20,492 bases of DNA from a virus, in the IMG/VR virus record IMGVR_UViG_3300025102_000372, positions 1 through 20,492 of that record, one strand, 5' to 3'. Made by a program: the position numbers and the translations under genes. The stretch's first letter is position 1. Every line of letters begins with the position of its first letter. Below the pieces are notes generated by a model that saw nothing but the letters and a program-made list of their open reading frames with translations, made no database searches and had not been told where the DNA came from. Of this stretch, positions 9,901-16,253 are shown in pieces.

Positions 9901-12539
9901 TTATATTTACCCATTGCTCTAATAATACCATGAATCTTACCTAATTCTAATGCTTTTGCTTCATCTGTTGATTGTACTTTAGAGTAATCATCTATGATTT
10001 CTCCATTATGTAATATTCCTACATCACTTAAAAAACTTTCTAGTTTATCATCTGTTCTATTAAGGTCAAATATATCCATGATTTTTTTAGTAGTATTATT
10101 ACCTTTATTTTTAATCATAGGTATGATATATGATTCTACATCTGTAAATGTAAATTCTTTTCTACCATCAAAATTTTTATTAGAATCGTTTATTGACCTT
10201 TCAGAATCTCTTACAATATTATAAACACTTTCTAAACTTTCTTCAGATACAATAGTTTTAACTGTTTCTTTGTGAGTTTTTGCATTGCCCAATCCTTTTG
10301 CTACTTCAGCGACCATTTCTAAACTATCAAACATATCTAGCAATTCTTGCTCTGCTTCTTGACCTTGCTTACCATTTAACCATTCTTTAAAGTCGCCATT
10401 ACGAGCTTTTTTTAATAAGTCTGGAGATGCTTTAAAATCCTTACCTACAATAAGTACAGTTTTATCACCTCTCTTACCAGATTGAATTTGAAAATCATCT
10501 AAATTAGCAGCGTTAATATTCTCTAATACGCCTGTTATATTTTGTTCTATACCTTTTGTTGATTCAATAACCCTATCTTCAAATGCTTTATTAATATCTT
10601 CAGCAGTTTTAAAACCTTGTCTATCTAATATATTAACTATTTCATCTGCTTGAGTTTTAGATATTTGAGCAGCTTGTTTTACATGCTTAAAATCTTCACC
10701 TAGTAATTGATAAAGAGCTTCTAATTTTCCATTTGTTGGGTCTACACCCATATTTGGAATTGTTTCTAAATCTAAAAATGTTTGTTCATCTGGCCCTAAT
10801 ATATCATTAGTAATTGTAATGTCATCATCACTAACTATTCTTTGTTCTTTTAAATATGATGTTAATTCTGGATTGTCTCTTACTATGCCAACACCAAATC
10901 GTTCATTACCTTTTGAAAACGAATTTGCAAATGAAGTATTCTGAACTGGAACTCCAAACTCTTCTAAACCATTTCTAAGTTTTTCTATTTTGCCACCAAT
11001 ATCTAATTTGCCAACTCCTCTCCTTTGAGTAAAGGCACCTATTAATAATGTAGAAATATAATCTGTAGGGTCACCTATAGTTTCACCTTCTGTTTCAATA
11101 AGAGAACGAACAAGTTGAGTACCACCCATAGCTGCTCCACCCATTGCCATTTTAGGCCATATAGCTTTATAATTTGCCCATGCTTCTTTACCAGATTCTT
11201 TTATAATAGCACTAGAATATTCTCTATTAGAACTCATTAACCATTTGGATGCTTCTTTTTCTGCATTTTCTCCAAAATCTCTTCTTAATTCTCTTTCAAC
11301 ATTCTTATAAGCAAGTTCTTGGTTTCCTGACCTTTTAAGATTAATATATTTACCATCTTTAGTTAACCTAGTAGAAAAACCATTATCTGCATTTCTATCT
11401 GCTCTTCTAACTAATTGTTTACTAAGATACGTTAAGTCTTTATTCTTATATGTATTTTTGCCAAGATATCCTTTAACTCCAGATATGAAATCTTTTCTTG
11501 ATTCAGACATTTTAGCCAATGGTTTAAAAGGAGCAGTAGCAACATTCATTGCAGTACCAGCTGCAAATCCATAAAGTGCTTCAAATCCGACTCTTCCCCA
11601 ATCGTATTCAGTAGGAGCTAATGGGTCTTTACCTTCTTTAACTTTTTCTTTTGCTTGTAAACTTAAATCAAGCATTACATCAGCTCCAGCGAAAACAGTT
11701 GCATCTAGTATTAATTCTGGAAGTATTCTACCCATTGTACTTTGAGTTCCATATGTTACCCTTGCTAAGTCTTGCAATGTATTAATTGGTACTCCTTTTT
11801 CCATAGCTGCTTTTTTCATATTATGAATGATTGTTGCTTGGTCTTTTGTTATTCTACCAGAAGACATCCCTTTAGCTATGTAATCATTTATATTTTTACC
11901 AAATGATTGTCTAAATAATTTATCTGTAGTTTCACTTTTAGATAAAAATTTTGTAGATTCACCTTTTAGTTTATTACTAAAATCAGTTACTATTTTTTTA
12001 TCTAATCCTTTTGCTCCTTGAACTTTTGAAGCTCGTTTAGTTGCAGATTTTAAAGTTTGTTTTCCAAATCTATTTATAAAAAATTGAGGTACACCTAATT
12101 TAGTAGCAGCTTTTAAACCTAATTTCATTGGTGCTCCGTATAAATAACCTAAACCAGTTCCTAATCCACCTGAAACTTTAGCCAATGTACTTTCTTCTCT
12201 AAATTGTTCAGCTAAGTCTTCTGCTCCTAAATCAAAGCCTAAGTATCTCTCAGCACCTGCTTCTGCTAAACTAGGAAGACCAAGTAATGCAGAATCTCCA
12301 AACTGATATAAACCAGAATATAATGATTTACCTGCATTTTTTAATAATCCTAATGCATCTCCTTCTTCAGCTCTTGGTTGTAATGGTTCTTGGTTAAATA
12401 ACGGAGAGTTTGCAAACTTATCTATAGGTTCACTTTTTTCATCTAAATTATATGCATTTATAAATTTAGGATTTTGTGAGTTTTGTTGCTCTTCTCTTCT
12501 TATTCTTTCTAGAGCTTTTTTTACTGCTTCACTAGGCAT
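3945..12539 (-). CDS. Giant virion protein with a predicted two-barrel (DPBB) DNA-dependent RNA polymerase core
   Basis: This single 2864-aa reading frame appears intact. Residues 1-505 resemble phage ejection proteins: a charged N-terminus, then Gly/Ala-rich hydrophobic stretches near 121-150, 270-292, 313-340 and 460-505. The middle carries polymerase hallmarks. A Lys-rich barrel spans about 1605-1650 (GKTLLYGKTLLVYDP with K1612 and K1618, then DVDILITKSGAKAY with K1643 and K1647). An RRNP...KPND element lies at 1951-1960, and the aspartate loop TYEGDYDADKVDYFF has D1992, D1994 and D1996. The order and the RNP-(P)xD...DxDxD arrangement follow the family that includes YonO, QDE-1/eukaryotic RdRPs and crAss-like phage gp66, all relatives of cellular beta/beta-prime. 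A polar Asn/Asp/Gly linker at 2364-2390 precedes a 470-aa C-terminal region. The ATG follows the previous stop by one base. Role (inferred): packaged RNA polymerase ejected to transcribe early genes. The gene is certain; the polymerase call is about 0.85. Confidence 0.9.
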   Translation of the reverse strand: MPSEAVKKALERIRREEQQNSQNPKFINAYNLDEKSEPIDKFANSPLFNQEPLQPRAEEGDALGLLKNAGKSLYSGLYQFGDSALLGLPSLAEAGAERYLGFDLGAEDLAEQFREESTLAKVSGGLGTGLGYLYGAPMKLGLKAATKLGVPQFFINRFGKQTLKSATKRASKVQGAKGLDKKIVTDFSNKLKGESTKFLSKSETTDKLFRQSFGKNINDYIAKGMSSGRITKDQATIIHNMKKAAMEKGVPINTLQDLARVTYGTQSTMGRILPELILDATVFAGADVMLDLSLQAKEKVKEGKDPLAPTEYDWGRVGFEALYGFAAGTAMNVATAPFKPLAKMSESRKDFISGVKGYLGKNTYKNKDLTYLSKQLVRRADRNADNGFSTRLTKDGKYINLKRSGNQELAYKNVERELRRDFGENAEKEASKWLMSSNREYSSAIIKESGKEAWANYKAIWPKMAMGGAAMGGTQLVRSLIETEGETIGDPTDYISTLLIGAFTQRRGVGKLDIGGKIEKLRNGLEEFGVPVQNTSFANSFSKGNERFGVGIVRDNPELTSYLKEQRIVSDDDITITNDILGPDEQTFLDLETIPNMGVDPTNGKLEALYQLLGEDFKHVKQAAQISKTQADEIVNILDRQGFKTAEDINKAFEDRVIESTKGIEQNITGVLENINAANLDDFQIQSGKRGDKTVLIVGKDFKASPDLLKKARNGDFKEWLNGKQGQEAEQELLDMFDSLEMVAEVAKGLGNAKTHKETVKTIVSEESLESVYNIVRDSERSINDSNKNFDGRKEFTFTDVESYIIPMIKNKGNNTTKKIMDIFDLNRTDDKLESFLSDVGILHNGEIIDDYSKVQSTDEAKALELGKIHGIIRAMGKYNITETASGNTKIDPDKIKSLKYHLDKLGFNVDTFNRPNLQFMYDMVVADINRTRLNNSIISNADVAFVIEQSGIELFSRPGLMSDKGIRGFQLVKLYIPSNPKLEDKYNQKLDNLNDESDGLVQVVNEPILVKEETALLLQDRFDSIYSGENKLEQNIKLTELFDVMRNTSLDNVRNQMKEYLQNYGDEAQSNILSMLKRQGIIKRNTDGSLNLVADDTNILQFEEGMRDIQKFIDKKGFTDAFVQNQIIKRKKEALDRLYVGDASDVIKNPSLGLDGFYKRYSFKVLNTKTNKFENVNYSGRDSESLRETFDKLILDKDGNITQTTIKRVASSIVSKGTDFKDLNKEQKSKIIQDINQVVFGAKDKVTVPKISYVDGNILFEDQKQIIQNNPVHRYLNNLGIQYSFFDNNVLLKETDQSGVMVERTYNILQTKEVPDNLRDKILRVRNNVQTTLAGLTFGQHKAGLSFDYNKVKRGDGDIILDDNGIAPNEIGIKKLDIFDGMDSIAIRTVDARKIVDDFNRFYDEHSGKVSINTKKVLDSIKNEFDKTEDKNFYDDNKVELAARFLVFEVSFKSKTNDLFYRVLDETSPKEVGKYIKRIKLVTTKNFVRPTDIYLRSVLQARTTLTTKGEVDAPSELIKKRLRKKSHNIAIWDDDKETMSQIVKDLQDEFPDEIGNFSLENLGLAHSDVSGFDSISFVSKEAMMEYHTYLGHNPNSMNPIKPVISSQGEGKTLLYGKTLLVYDPSLEGFFKTNRDVDILITKSGAKAYDGGDETLIKGVRWDDLSNHKIKDRNNIIRKIDIDGLGLRPEKDSDKLSGVESPADYNFYNNSESEKAFNEINPELSDNLRKMKDILADPIKMNAFMQEKLMDGDIPHDASEGALGNLSTLMHYLKMNEAADPSDYSMNQVQKYLAKEYIDNIFTNRRGTTNRFKTELGGESGRYSGQGYIIQSLKSSLGENKKTRLLPTLFDKQNNMILRGQVNLPHAERETIISNLPKEKQIRILQNNKILTKDEFLEELKLNDKILEDGYDTDNLSDLLSESSTLGTVHDLIRDLSEVSNTRYELAIAVRRNPRTKPNDLTLLGLRGFLNESQGLAVEINSFDIANTYEGDYDADKVDYFFAHSEHLFDYVNRVQPYSVQASDPENFGLEGSFTFQLDADQSNKSMLSKMGSSIAFKQAIGIAQKTPRKVNYLQNLANRNHLDDKERREQWVNEIKENPETKNFDGPEILYNSGKDEVVTIDTKTLAYYHKAATESQYLLDGKDGLNPNISSNIYEWADDFLFPTIKKSISPREARSKDVQAIITDGQNAEGKRIRVFQKFKLVDGKYKAVNDLNGADKLVIKEFLNQQNKLINAFGDSQYESGTPRGSTFYDLYLGAKTFRGFHQDLYKSLDRQLSYKRKKSNLTKAEQLYLNDLLDAKKNAFEPLADNSRNIYNGQGGSYLDRIAVNIAKQDLMEDSKQYELDTKTMLEMEDWFDDLLTTPSRQQDSNGDANGNQDADYDIIDSKAESPLDTYAKSVVSDTQDFNKRIATIKRLNSKKQYLLKSSYSPKWKRQKIGAIDFVIKQLKENFEKTFAKDIKKINPNNLKYKEYIHIEESDLKKSVVHANTMHALLKQTPGGFQYDSWQETLPKNARDDLKAIKNFNQQTYGSNTLIDQILPHKGKSIVTDKKMLQFISEHSIGFANVFELRQKYLMNKVNEHGFKFLYAYMEPIRNRDAIGVFNNRPISIPYKESKRYSQGIQLMSSIAFGKKELANDISANESNQKIFHFALEGMVKSNVFYNNFFNKDVLMRKASDTQMNKMGFMAFDKNMQKRIKNNLDFGWLSEMLPSNNLATMNKSVISLYREVAQMMPNKTTDDYTLFIEKLNDIDEYAYKRDYINPLKYMDMRLSLDTDFINLTKKDVFNTEGDDGKPENIKNNPMFAHFEAIKFEPKLTKSSTKLLGMLSAVNEVEASLNTAVRQMPMKDSGVEKIRTIKEVAQCQ
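6552..6689 (-). other. Predicted RNA polymerase catalytic barrel (RNP...PND...DYDAD)
   Basis: This segment encodes residues 1951-1996 of the giant protein. It opens with RRNP (1951-1954), then KPND (1957-1960), a glycine-containing strand LTLLGLRG, then GLAVEI (1975-1980) and the loop GDYDAD. Cellular beta-prime has R-A-P, a Gly-containing strand, a hydrophobic strand and NADFDGD in the same order; eukaryotic RdRPs have R-N-P...H-P-G-D then S-D-L-D-G-D. The three Asp residues would hold the catalytic Mg2+. The usual Gly of DxDGD is Ala1995 here. The assignment is from pattern memory; no profile search was run. Confidence 0.8.
7592..7706 (-). other. Predicted second RNA polymerase barrel with conserved lysines
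   Basis: The segment encodes residues about 1612-1649. Two lysine pairs appear on predicted beta-strands: K1612 and K1618 in GKTLLYGKTLLVYDP, and K1643 and K1647 in ILITKSGAK. In two-barrel RNA polymerases the beta-type barrel supplies two lysines that contact the phosphates of the substrate and the RNA end. The plant RdRP pattern (G-x-K-G followed by V-x-D-P, then a basic S-M-x-K element) is similar. It lies about 370 residues upstream of the Asp loop, the correct order for single-chain enzymes of this family. Which lysines are catalytic cannot be decided by eye. Confidence 0.65.
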
Positions 12540-12540
12540 A

Positions 12541-13578
12541 TTAGTTATCTATCTCTTCTTCTGAAAAACCTTCTTCTAATAGTTTTTGTCTTTGGTCGTA
12601 AGATATAAAATCTAAACCTTTACGTTCTGCTACTTCTCTTGCTAATTCATTTATTTCTTTATTAACATCATTCCTAGCTATGTTATCAATAGCTTCTTGT
12701 ATTTCACCAGTAAATATACTATTATCAATTCTTTGTTTTTCATTTTGTATTTGTTGAACAGCTAATAAATTTTTTCTTAATCCATCTGAATCAATACCTA
12801 GATTAGCAGCTAATTGCAATAAATCAGAATCGTTTGCGATAGAACCAGATATATTATCTAAAGCATCCATAATAAATTTATTATCTTTTAAACCTTTTGA
12901 AGTTAAGAGTTCAGAACTGTGTATACCGACTAATAAAGCATCTCCATATTTACTATTTTTCCCAATTAATTTATTTAAATATTTTTTTTCATCTCCTTCT
13001 ACTGTTTGTAAAATATTATCTCTTACTTTGTCTATTTCAAAATCTTGATTAGCTAAAGATGTTTGTATTTTTGAAAAAACTACAGATGGTATAATTTTTT
13101 GTTGTTGAAAATTATTTATTATATTTTCAGTTTTATTAAAGTAATCAGACTCAACAACAAATTTATATTCATCAAATGCTTTTTCTGCTTTTTCAGATAT
13201 TGCAACTTCTGTTTGTAATTTTTCTTGTTTTAAATCTTCTTCTAATATTTGTATACTTAATTCTCTTTTTTTATCAACTTCACCAGAAACTACTGCTTTA
13301 TTTAATTCATCTATTTCTACATTTAATTTTCTTTCTTGAAGATTTCGTATTCTTAAATTTTGTTCTTGTTCTTGAATACTTGCTTTTTCAGCTGCTGTTG
13401 CTCTTCTTTCTTGAGCATCTCTTAATGACATAGTTTGAGATTGAAAAGCAGCTTCTCTTTCTTCTTGTTGAAGTCTTCTACCCATATCAAGCATTGCTAA
13501 AGACTTATCTATTTTTTGACGTTCTCGTTCTTGTTTATATTTAAGTATTGCGTTTAATGATTGTAATGCTTGAGACAT
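12541..13578 (-). CDS. Coiled-coil protein, probable internal virion/ejection protein
   Basis: This 345-aa protein is dominated by charged helices. From about residue 12 to 140 it is nearly continuous Glu/Lys/Arg/Gln heptad-like sequence (RERQKIDK, LQQEEREAAF, LQERKLNVEIDELNKAV), which predicts a long coiled coil. The second half is a mixed helical region ending in an acidic EEGFSEEEIDN tail. It lies between two smaller helical proteins and the giant polymerase-type protein: 3 bases after the 167-aa gene (SD-like GGATAAG before ATG) and one base before the next start. Position and coiled-coil content suggest a scaffold or linker for the internal cargo or ejection channel, similar in place to T7 gp14-gp16. 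No sequence homology is claimed. Confidence 0.85.
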   Translation of the reverse strand: MSQALQSLNAILKYKQERERQKIDKSLAMLDMGRRLQQEEREAAFQSQTMSLRDAQERRATAAEKASIQEQEQNLRIRNLQERKLNVEIDELNKAVVSGEVDKKRELSIQILEEDLKQEKLQTEVAISEKAEKAFDEYKFVVESDYFNKTENIINNFQQQKIIPSVVFSKIQTSLANQDFEIDKVRDNILQTVEGDEKKYLNKLIGKNSKYGDALLVGIHSSELLTSKGLKDNKFIMDALDNISGSIANDSDLLQLAANLGIDSDGLRKNLLAVQQIQNEKQRIDNSIFTGEIQEAIDNIARNDVNKEINELAREVAERKGLDFISYDQRQKLLEEGFSEEEIDN

Positions 13579-13581
13579 ATC

Positions 13582-14085
13582 TTATCCAATGATTCCAAAG
13601 TATTTAGTATTTGCTTGTTGTCCTGCTAATCGTTTTTGCATTTCTAATTGTTGTCTTTGTGATTGCATTTCAAATTTTTGTTGTTCAAAGTTAGATAAAA
13701 CATCTGCAAGGCTTTTACCTAAAGATATATCTAAGTCTTCTACTTTACTTGTAAAACCTTTTCTTATATCTTTTGTTCTATCCATATCTATAGATTGACC
13801 TGCGAATCCAGATGCCTCACTAATTTGTTGTTGAGATTTTCTAGTTTGTTCTAATGCTCTTTGTCCAGATTCAGAAAGTTTTTCAGAAGACCTTCTTGCT
13901 TCTAATGTAGGCAATTGTAAACTAGATTGAAGTGATTGATTTAATGATTGCTCTGCTTGCCCTAAAGAAGATAAAGCATCTTTATAAAAACCCATTTGAG
14001 TTCTACCTTGTTCTCTAGCACTTCTAGCTCTTCCGTATTCTTGACTAGCTGATAATGCAAATGAAAGTGTAGCTAATAAACTCAT
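13582..14085 (-). CDS. Small helical internal virion protein, T7 gp14-like in position and style
   Basis: This 167-aa protein starts with a short hydrophobic stretch (MSLLATLSFALSAS) followed by a basic RARSAREQGR helix, then long Gln/Ser/Glu-rich amphipathic helices (about 40-100 and 120-158) with coiled-coil character, ending in KYFGIIG. A short N-terminal apolar segment plus Gln-rich helices is typical of small podovirus ejection proteins that insert into the cell envelope. The ribosome site is good: AAGGA five bases before the ATG. It follows the 224-aa gene by 8 bases and precedes the coiled-coil gene by 3 bases. The functional label is inferred from style and position only. Confidence 0.8.
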   Translation of the reverse strand: MSLLATLSFALSASQEYGRARSAREQGRTQMGFYKDALSSLGQAEQSLNQSLQSSLQLPTLEARRSSEKLSESGQRALEQTRKSQQQISEASGFAGQSIDMDRTKDIRKGFTSKVEDLDISLGKSLADVLSNFEQQKFEMQSQRQQLEMQKRLAGQQANTKYFGIIG

Positions 14086-14093
14086 ATTAATCC

Positions 14094-14768
14094 TTAACTA
14101 TATAAATCTAAAATATTTTGTGGAATATCAATATCTTCAGCTTCTCCAAATAATTCAGGGTTCGGTTGAGTTTCTTGATTTACTTGCATAGTAGATGGTT
14201 TCATAATGAATTTACCTAGTTTATTCATATTAATTGTTCCATAACCTTCTTGCATTGATGGTAATGTAGGTGTAGGTCTATCCATTAATGATTCACCTTC
14301 TGTCATATCTAATAAATTCTTAGCAAGTTTTTTTGAAAATATTTCATCACCCCTAGCAGATACATCATACTGACTACCTATAGATTTATCTCCTAAAAAG
14401 TATTCTTCCTTACCAGTTAAATAAGATGTTAAAGAACCTTTTTTACCTTTTAATACATCAGACAAACTTGTCTTTTCCATTCTAAAATCTTTTCTTAAAT
14501 CAGATGGTAATGCTTCTTTAAATCTTTCTACACCTTGAGCAGTTTCTCTTTTTTGTTGTATACCACCCGATATTGTTTCAGCTAATTCTAATCCAGAATA
14601 AGCAAAATTATACATACTTTCTTTTTGTTGTTGTTTAATATCAAACATTTTAGATGACTCTTGAGCTGATAATAAAGAACTACTAACGTCTGCTAATGAT
14701 GACATCATTCCTCTTTGAGCAGATGATTGAGACCTAATCGCTGATTTTATTTGCTTTGCTGTTGCCAT
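14094..14768 (-). CDS. Helical structural protein of unknown function
   Basis: This 224-aa protein is Ser/Gln/Lys-rich. Residues 1-80 are helical and low in aromatics (QSSAQRGMMSSLADVSSSLLSAQESSK), with a short hydrophobic YNFAYSGLELAETISGGI patch around 54-71. The C-terminal third is Pro/Met/Asn-rich and ends in an acidic DIDIPQNILDLYS. I do not recognise a family. It is the first gene after the only intergenic gap of the minus-strand operon (60 bases) and heads the probable ejection-protein and polymerase block. No strong Shine-Dalgarno sequence precedes its ATG, unlike the next gene. Confidence 0.75.
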   Translation of the reverse strand: MATAKQIKSAIRSQSSAQRGMMSSLADVSSSLLSAQESSKMFDIKQQQKESMYNFAYSGLELAETISGGIQQKRETAQGVERFKEALPSDLRKDFRMEKTSLSDVLKGKKGSLTSYLTGKEEYFLGDKSIGSQYDVSARGDEIFSKKLAKNLLDMTEGESLMDRPTPTLPSMQEGYGTINMNKLGKFIMKPSTMQVNQETQPNPELFGEAEDIDIPQNILDLYS

Positions 14769-14792
14769 ATCTACTATATACTTTTACTATTT

Positions 14793-14821
14793 AATTTAAT
14801 AAACAAATTGTTCTGTTCCAA
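14793..14821 (-). promoter_or_regulatory. Weak candidate sigma70-type promoter before the internal-protein block
   Basis: On the minus strand TTGGAA (14821-14816) and TAAATT (14798-14793) are separated by 17 bases, matching the -35 and -10 consensus at four of six positions each. A start near 14786 would leave a leader of about 18 bases before the ATG at 14768. This 60-base A+T-rich gap is the only sizeable break in the minus-strand operon, which is the reason for listing it. In DNA this rich in A and T such matches arise by chance, so confidence is low. Confidence 0.2.
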
Positions 14822-14828
14822 TATGATA

Positions 14829-16253
14829 TTATGAATAATCACTAGACTCTGCTATTCGTTGAATTGTTGCATAAACATGGACTGTCGAACCAGTATTATT
14901 ATTCCAAGTTATTCCAACTCCAGTAACTACTGCTATAGTTCCAAAATCTGAACCACTACCAAAATCTGTTATTTTTGCTAAATCTGCTATTTTATATGTT
15001 CCACTATTTAATCTTATTGCGTATACTGAATTTATTAACTCATTTCCACCAGTATAAGCTCCAACTATAACTCTATATGTAGTACCAACTGTATTTTCTA
15101 AACTAGCACTTGCTAATAAAGTAACTGTAGTTCCATTAGTTACATTAAGTTGTTTAAAAGTATAAGTAAAGTTTCTCATTAACTTTTGAGTATCTATTGC
15201 TTCAAATTTTGTGTACTCACCAGTTGTGCTATTTCCTAAAGTTTCACCAGCTTCTATTGTTCCCTTATCCATAACAATTGGAGCATTACTATCTCTCCAA
15301 AGTGTTCCAGTTTCAAAAATTCCATGAACTTTTACACGATTATTAGAAGTATGTGGAGTAATAGAAGAAGCGACTCCTATATCAATAGGTCCTGTAGCTC
15401 TCATTAATAATCCTGTAGCATTACCATTGTTAGCATTTTCTGCTCTAATTCTTATATTATTTTCACTTCTTATATCAACTCCATAGTCTGCTCCTTTAGA
15501 AGCTATATTATCGCATTCTATTAATATTCTATTATAACCTGAACTAGCTCCACCTGAATCTGTTTTTAAATGCAATCCTGTAAAAGAAGAACCATGATTA
15601 TTTGTATTTGTAATTAATATTTTATTAGCATTACCACCAGTTGCGGCTATATTCATATTTGCAGAACCAACAACAGTATAATCAGAAGCAATAGTTCCAA
15701 CATATTCTCTTAAAGTATCTACAGTCATATTATTAGCATCAATATCTAAATCACCTGTTGGTGCAATATCTATATCGTTTCCAGATGTTAAAGTAATTTT
15801 ATTAACTCCAGTTGTGGTAAGATTTATAGGATTTGCTCCACTAACTGCAAAAGCACCATCAGTAGTATTAATTGTAACTTGGTCTAAAGTAGTTGCTCCA
15901 TCTACATCTAAAGTACCTACATTAGTTATATTATTACTTCCAAATGATTGATTGCCTGTGTATGCAACACTACCATCTTTTTTAATAAATTCACCATGAT
16001 TATGAGAACCTACTCCTCCACCTCCACTAGATACAGTCCTAGTTACATCTCTAGTTTCAGGCATATCACCTTGTGAACCTACTGCTACCCAACTTCCATT
16101 CTGTTTTACATACTGAACTAATCCAGAATCTTCTACTTGTCTATATGCTATGTCACCTTCATTACCTTGATTGCTATCAGGTTTACCACTACCAAATGTA
16201 GGTTGTTTAGACTTTTGATGTAGTAATTGTCGTTCTTCTCTAGTTAATCCCAT
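14829..16253 (-). CDS. Tail fibre / receptor-binding protein
   Basis: This 474-aa protein has the make-up of a trimeric phage fibre. Residues 20-60 form a Gly/Pro-rich adaptor with DSGLVQYVKQNGSWVAVG, a strand pattern common near the N-terminus of fibres. A GGGGVGSHNHGEF hinge follows (77-89), then FIKKDGSVAYTGNQSFGSNNI, then a long Thr/Asn/Gly/Asp-rich beta-repeat shaft (ATTLDQVTI, NKITLTSGNDIDI, GDLDIDANNMTV) and a beta-rich C-terminal head from about 370. Cys is nearly absent. The start overlaps the tail-hub stop (TAATG), so it is made with the hub protein. It probably attaches to the tail and contacts the host surface; the receptor is unknown. No polysaccharide-depolymerase motif is recognised. 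Confidence 0.85.
   Translation of the reverse strand: MGLTREERQLLHQKSKQPTFGSGKPDSNQGNEGDIAYRQVEDSGLVQYVKQNGSWVAVGSQGDMPETRDVTRTVSSGGGGVGSHNHGEFIKKDGSVAYTGNQSFGSNNITNVGTLDVDGATTLDQVTINTTDGAFAVSGANPINLTTTGVNKITLTSGNDIDIAPTGDLDIDANNMTVDTLREYVGTIASDYTVVGSANMNIAATGGNANKILITNTNNHGSSFTGLHLKTDSGGASSGYNRILIECDNIASKGADYGVDIRSENNIRIRAENANNGNATGLLMRATGPIDIGVASSITPHTSNNRVKVHGIFETGTLWRDSNAPIVMDKGTIEAGETLGNSTTGEYTKFEAIDTQKLMRNFTYTFKQLNVTNGTTVTLLASASLENTVGTTYRVIVGAYTGGNELINSVYAIRLNSGTYKIADLAKITDFGSGSDFGTIAVVTGVGITWNNNTGSTVHVYATIQRIAESSDYS

Noticed and set aside
3945-12539. T7-like (N4-type) virion RNA polymerase
   Set aside because: The size and context resemble the N4 enzyme, but the visible motifs are the RNP...PND and DxDxD loop of the double-psi barrel class, and no T7-type catalytic motifs were recognised.
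9646-13798. Plus-strand open frames at 9646-9837, 9994-10224, 13176-13433 and 13589-13798
   Set aside because: They mirror helical or Lys-rich coding on the minus strand; the one at 13176 is almost only Leu, Phe, Ile and Val, the complement of Glu/Lys/Gln codons.
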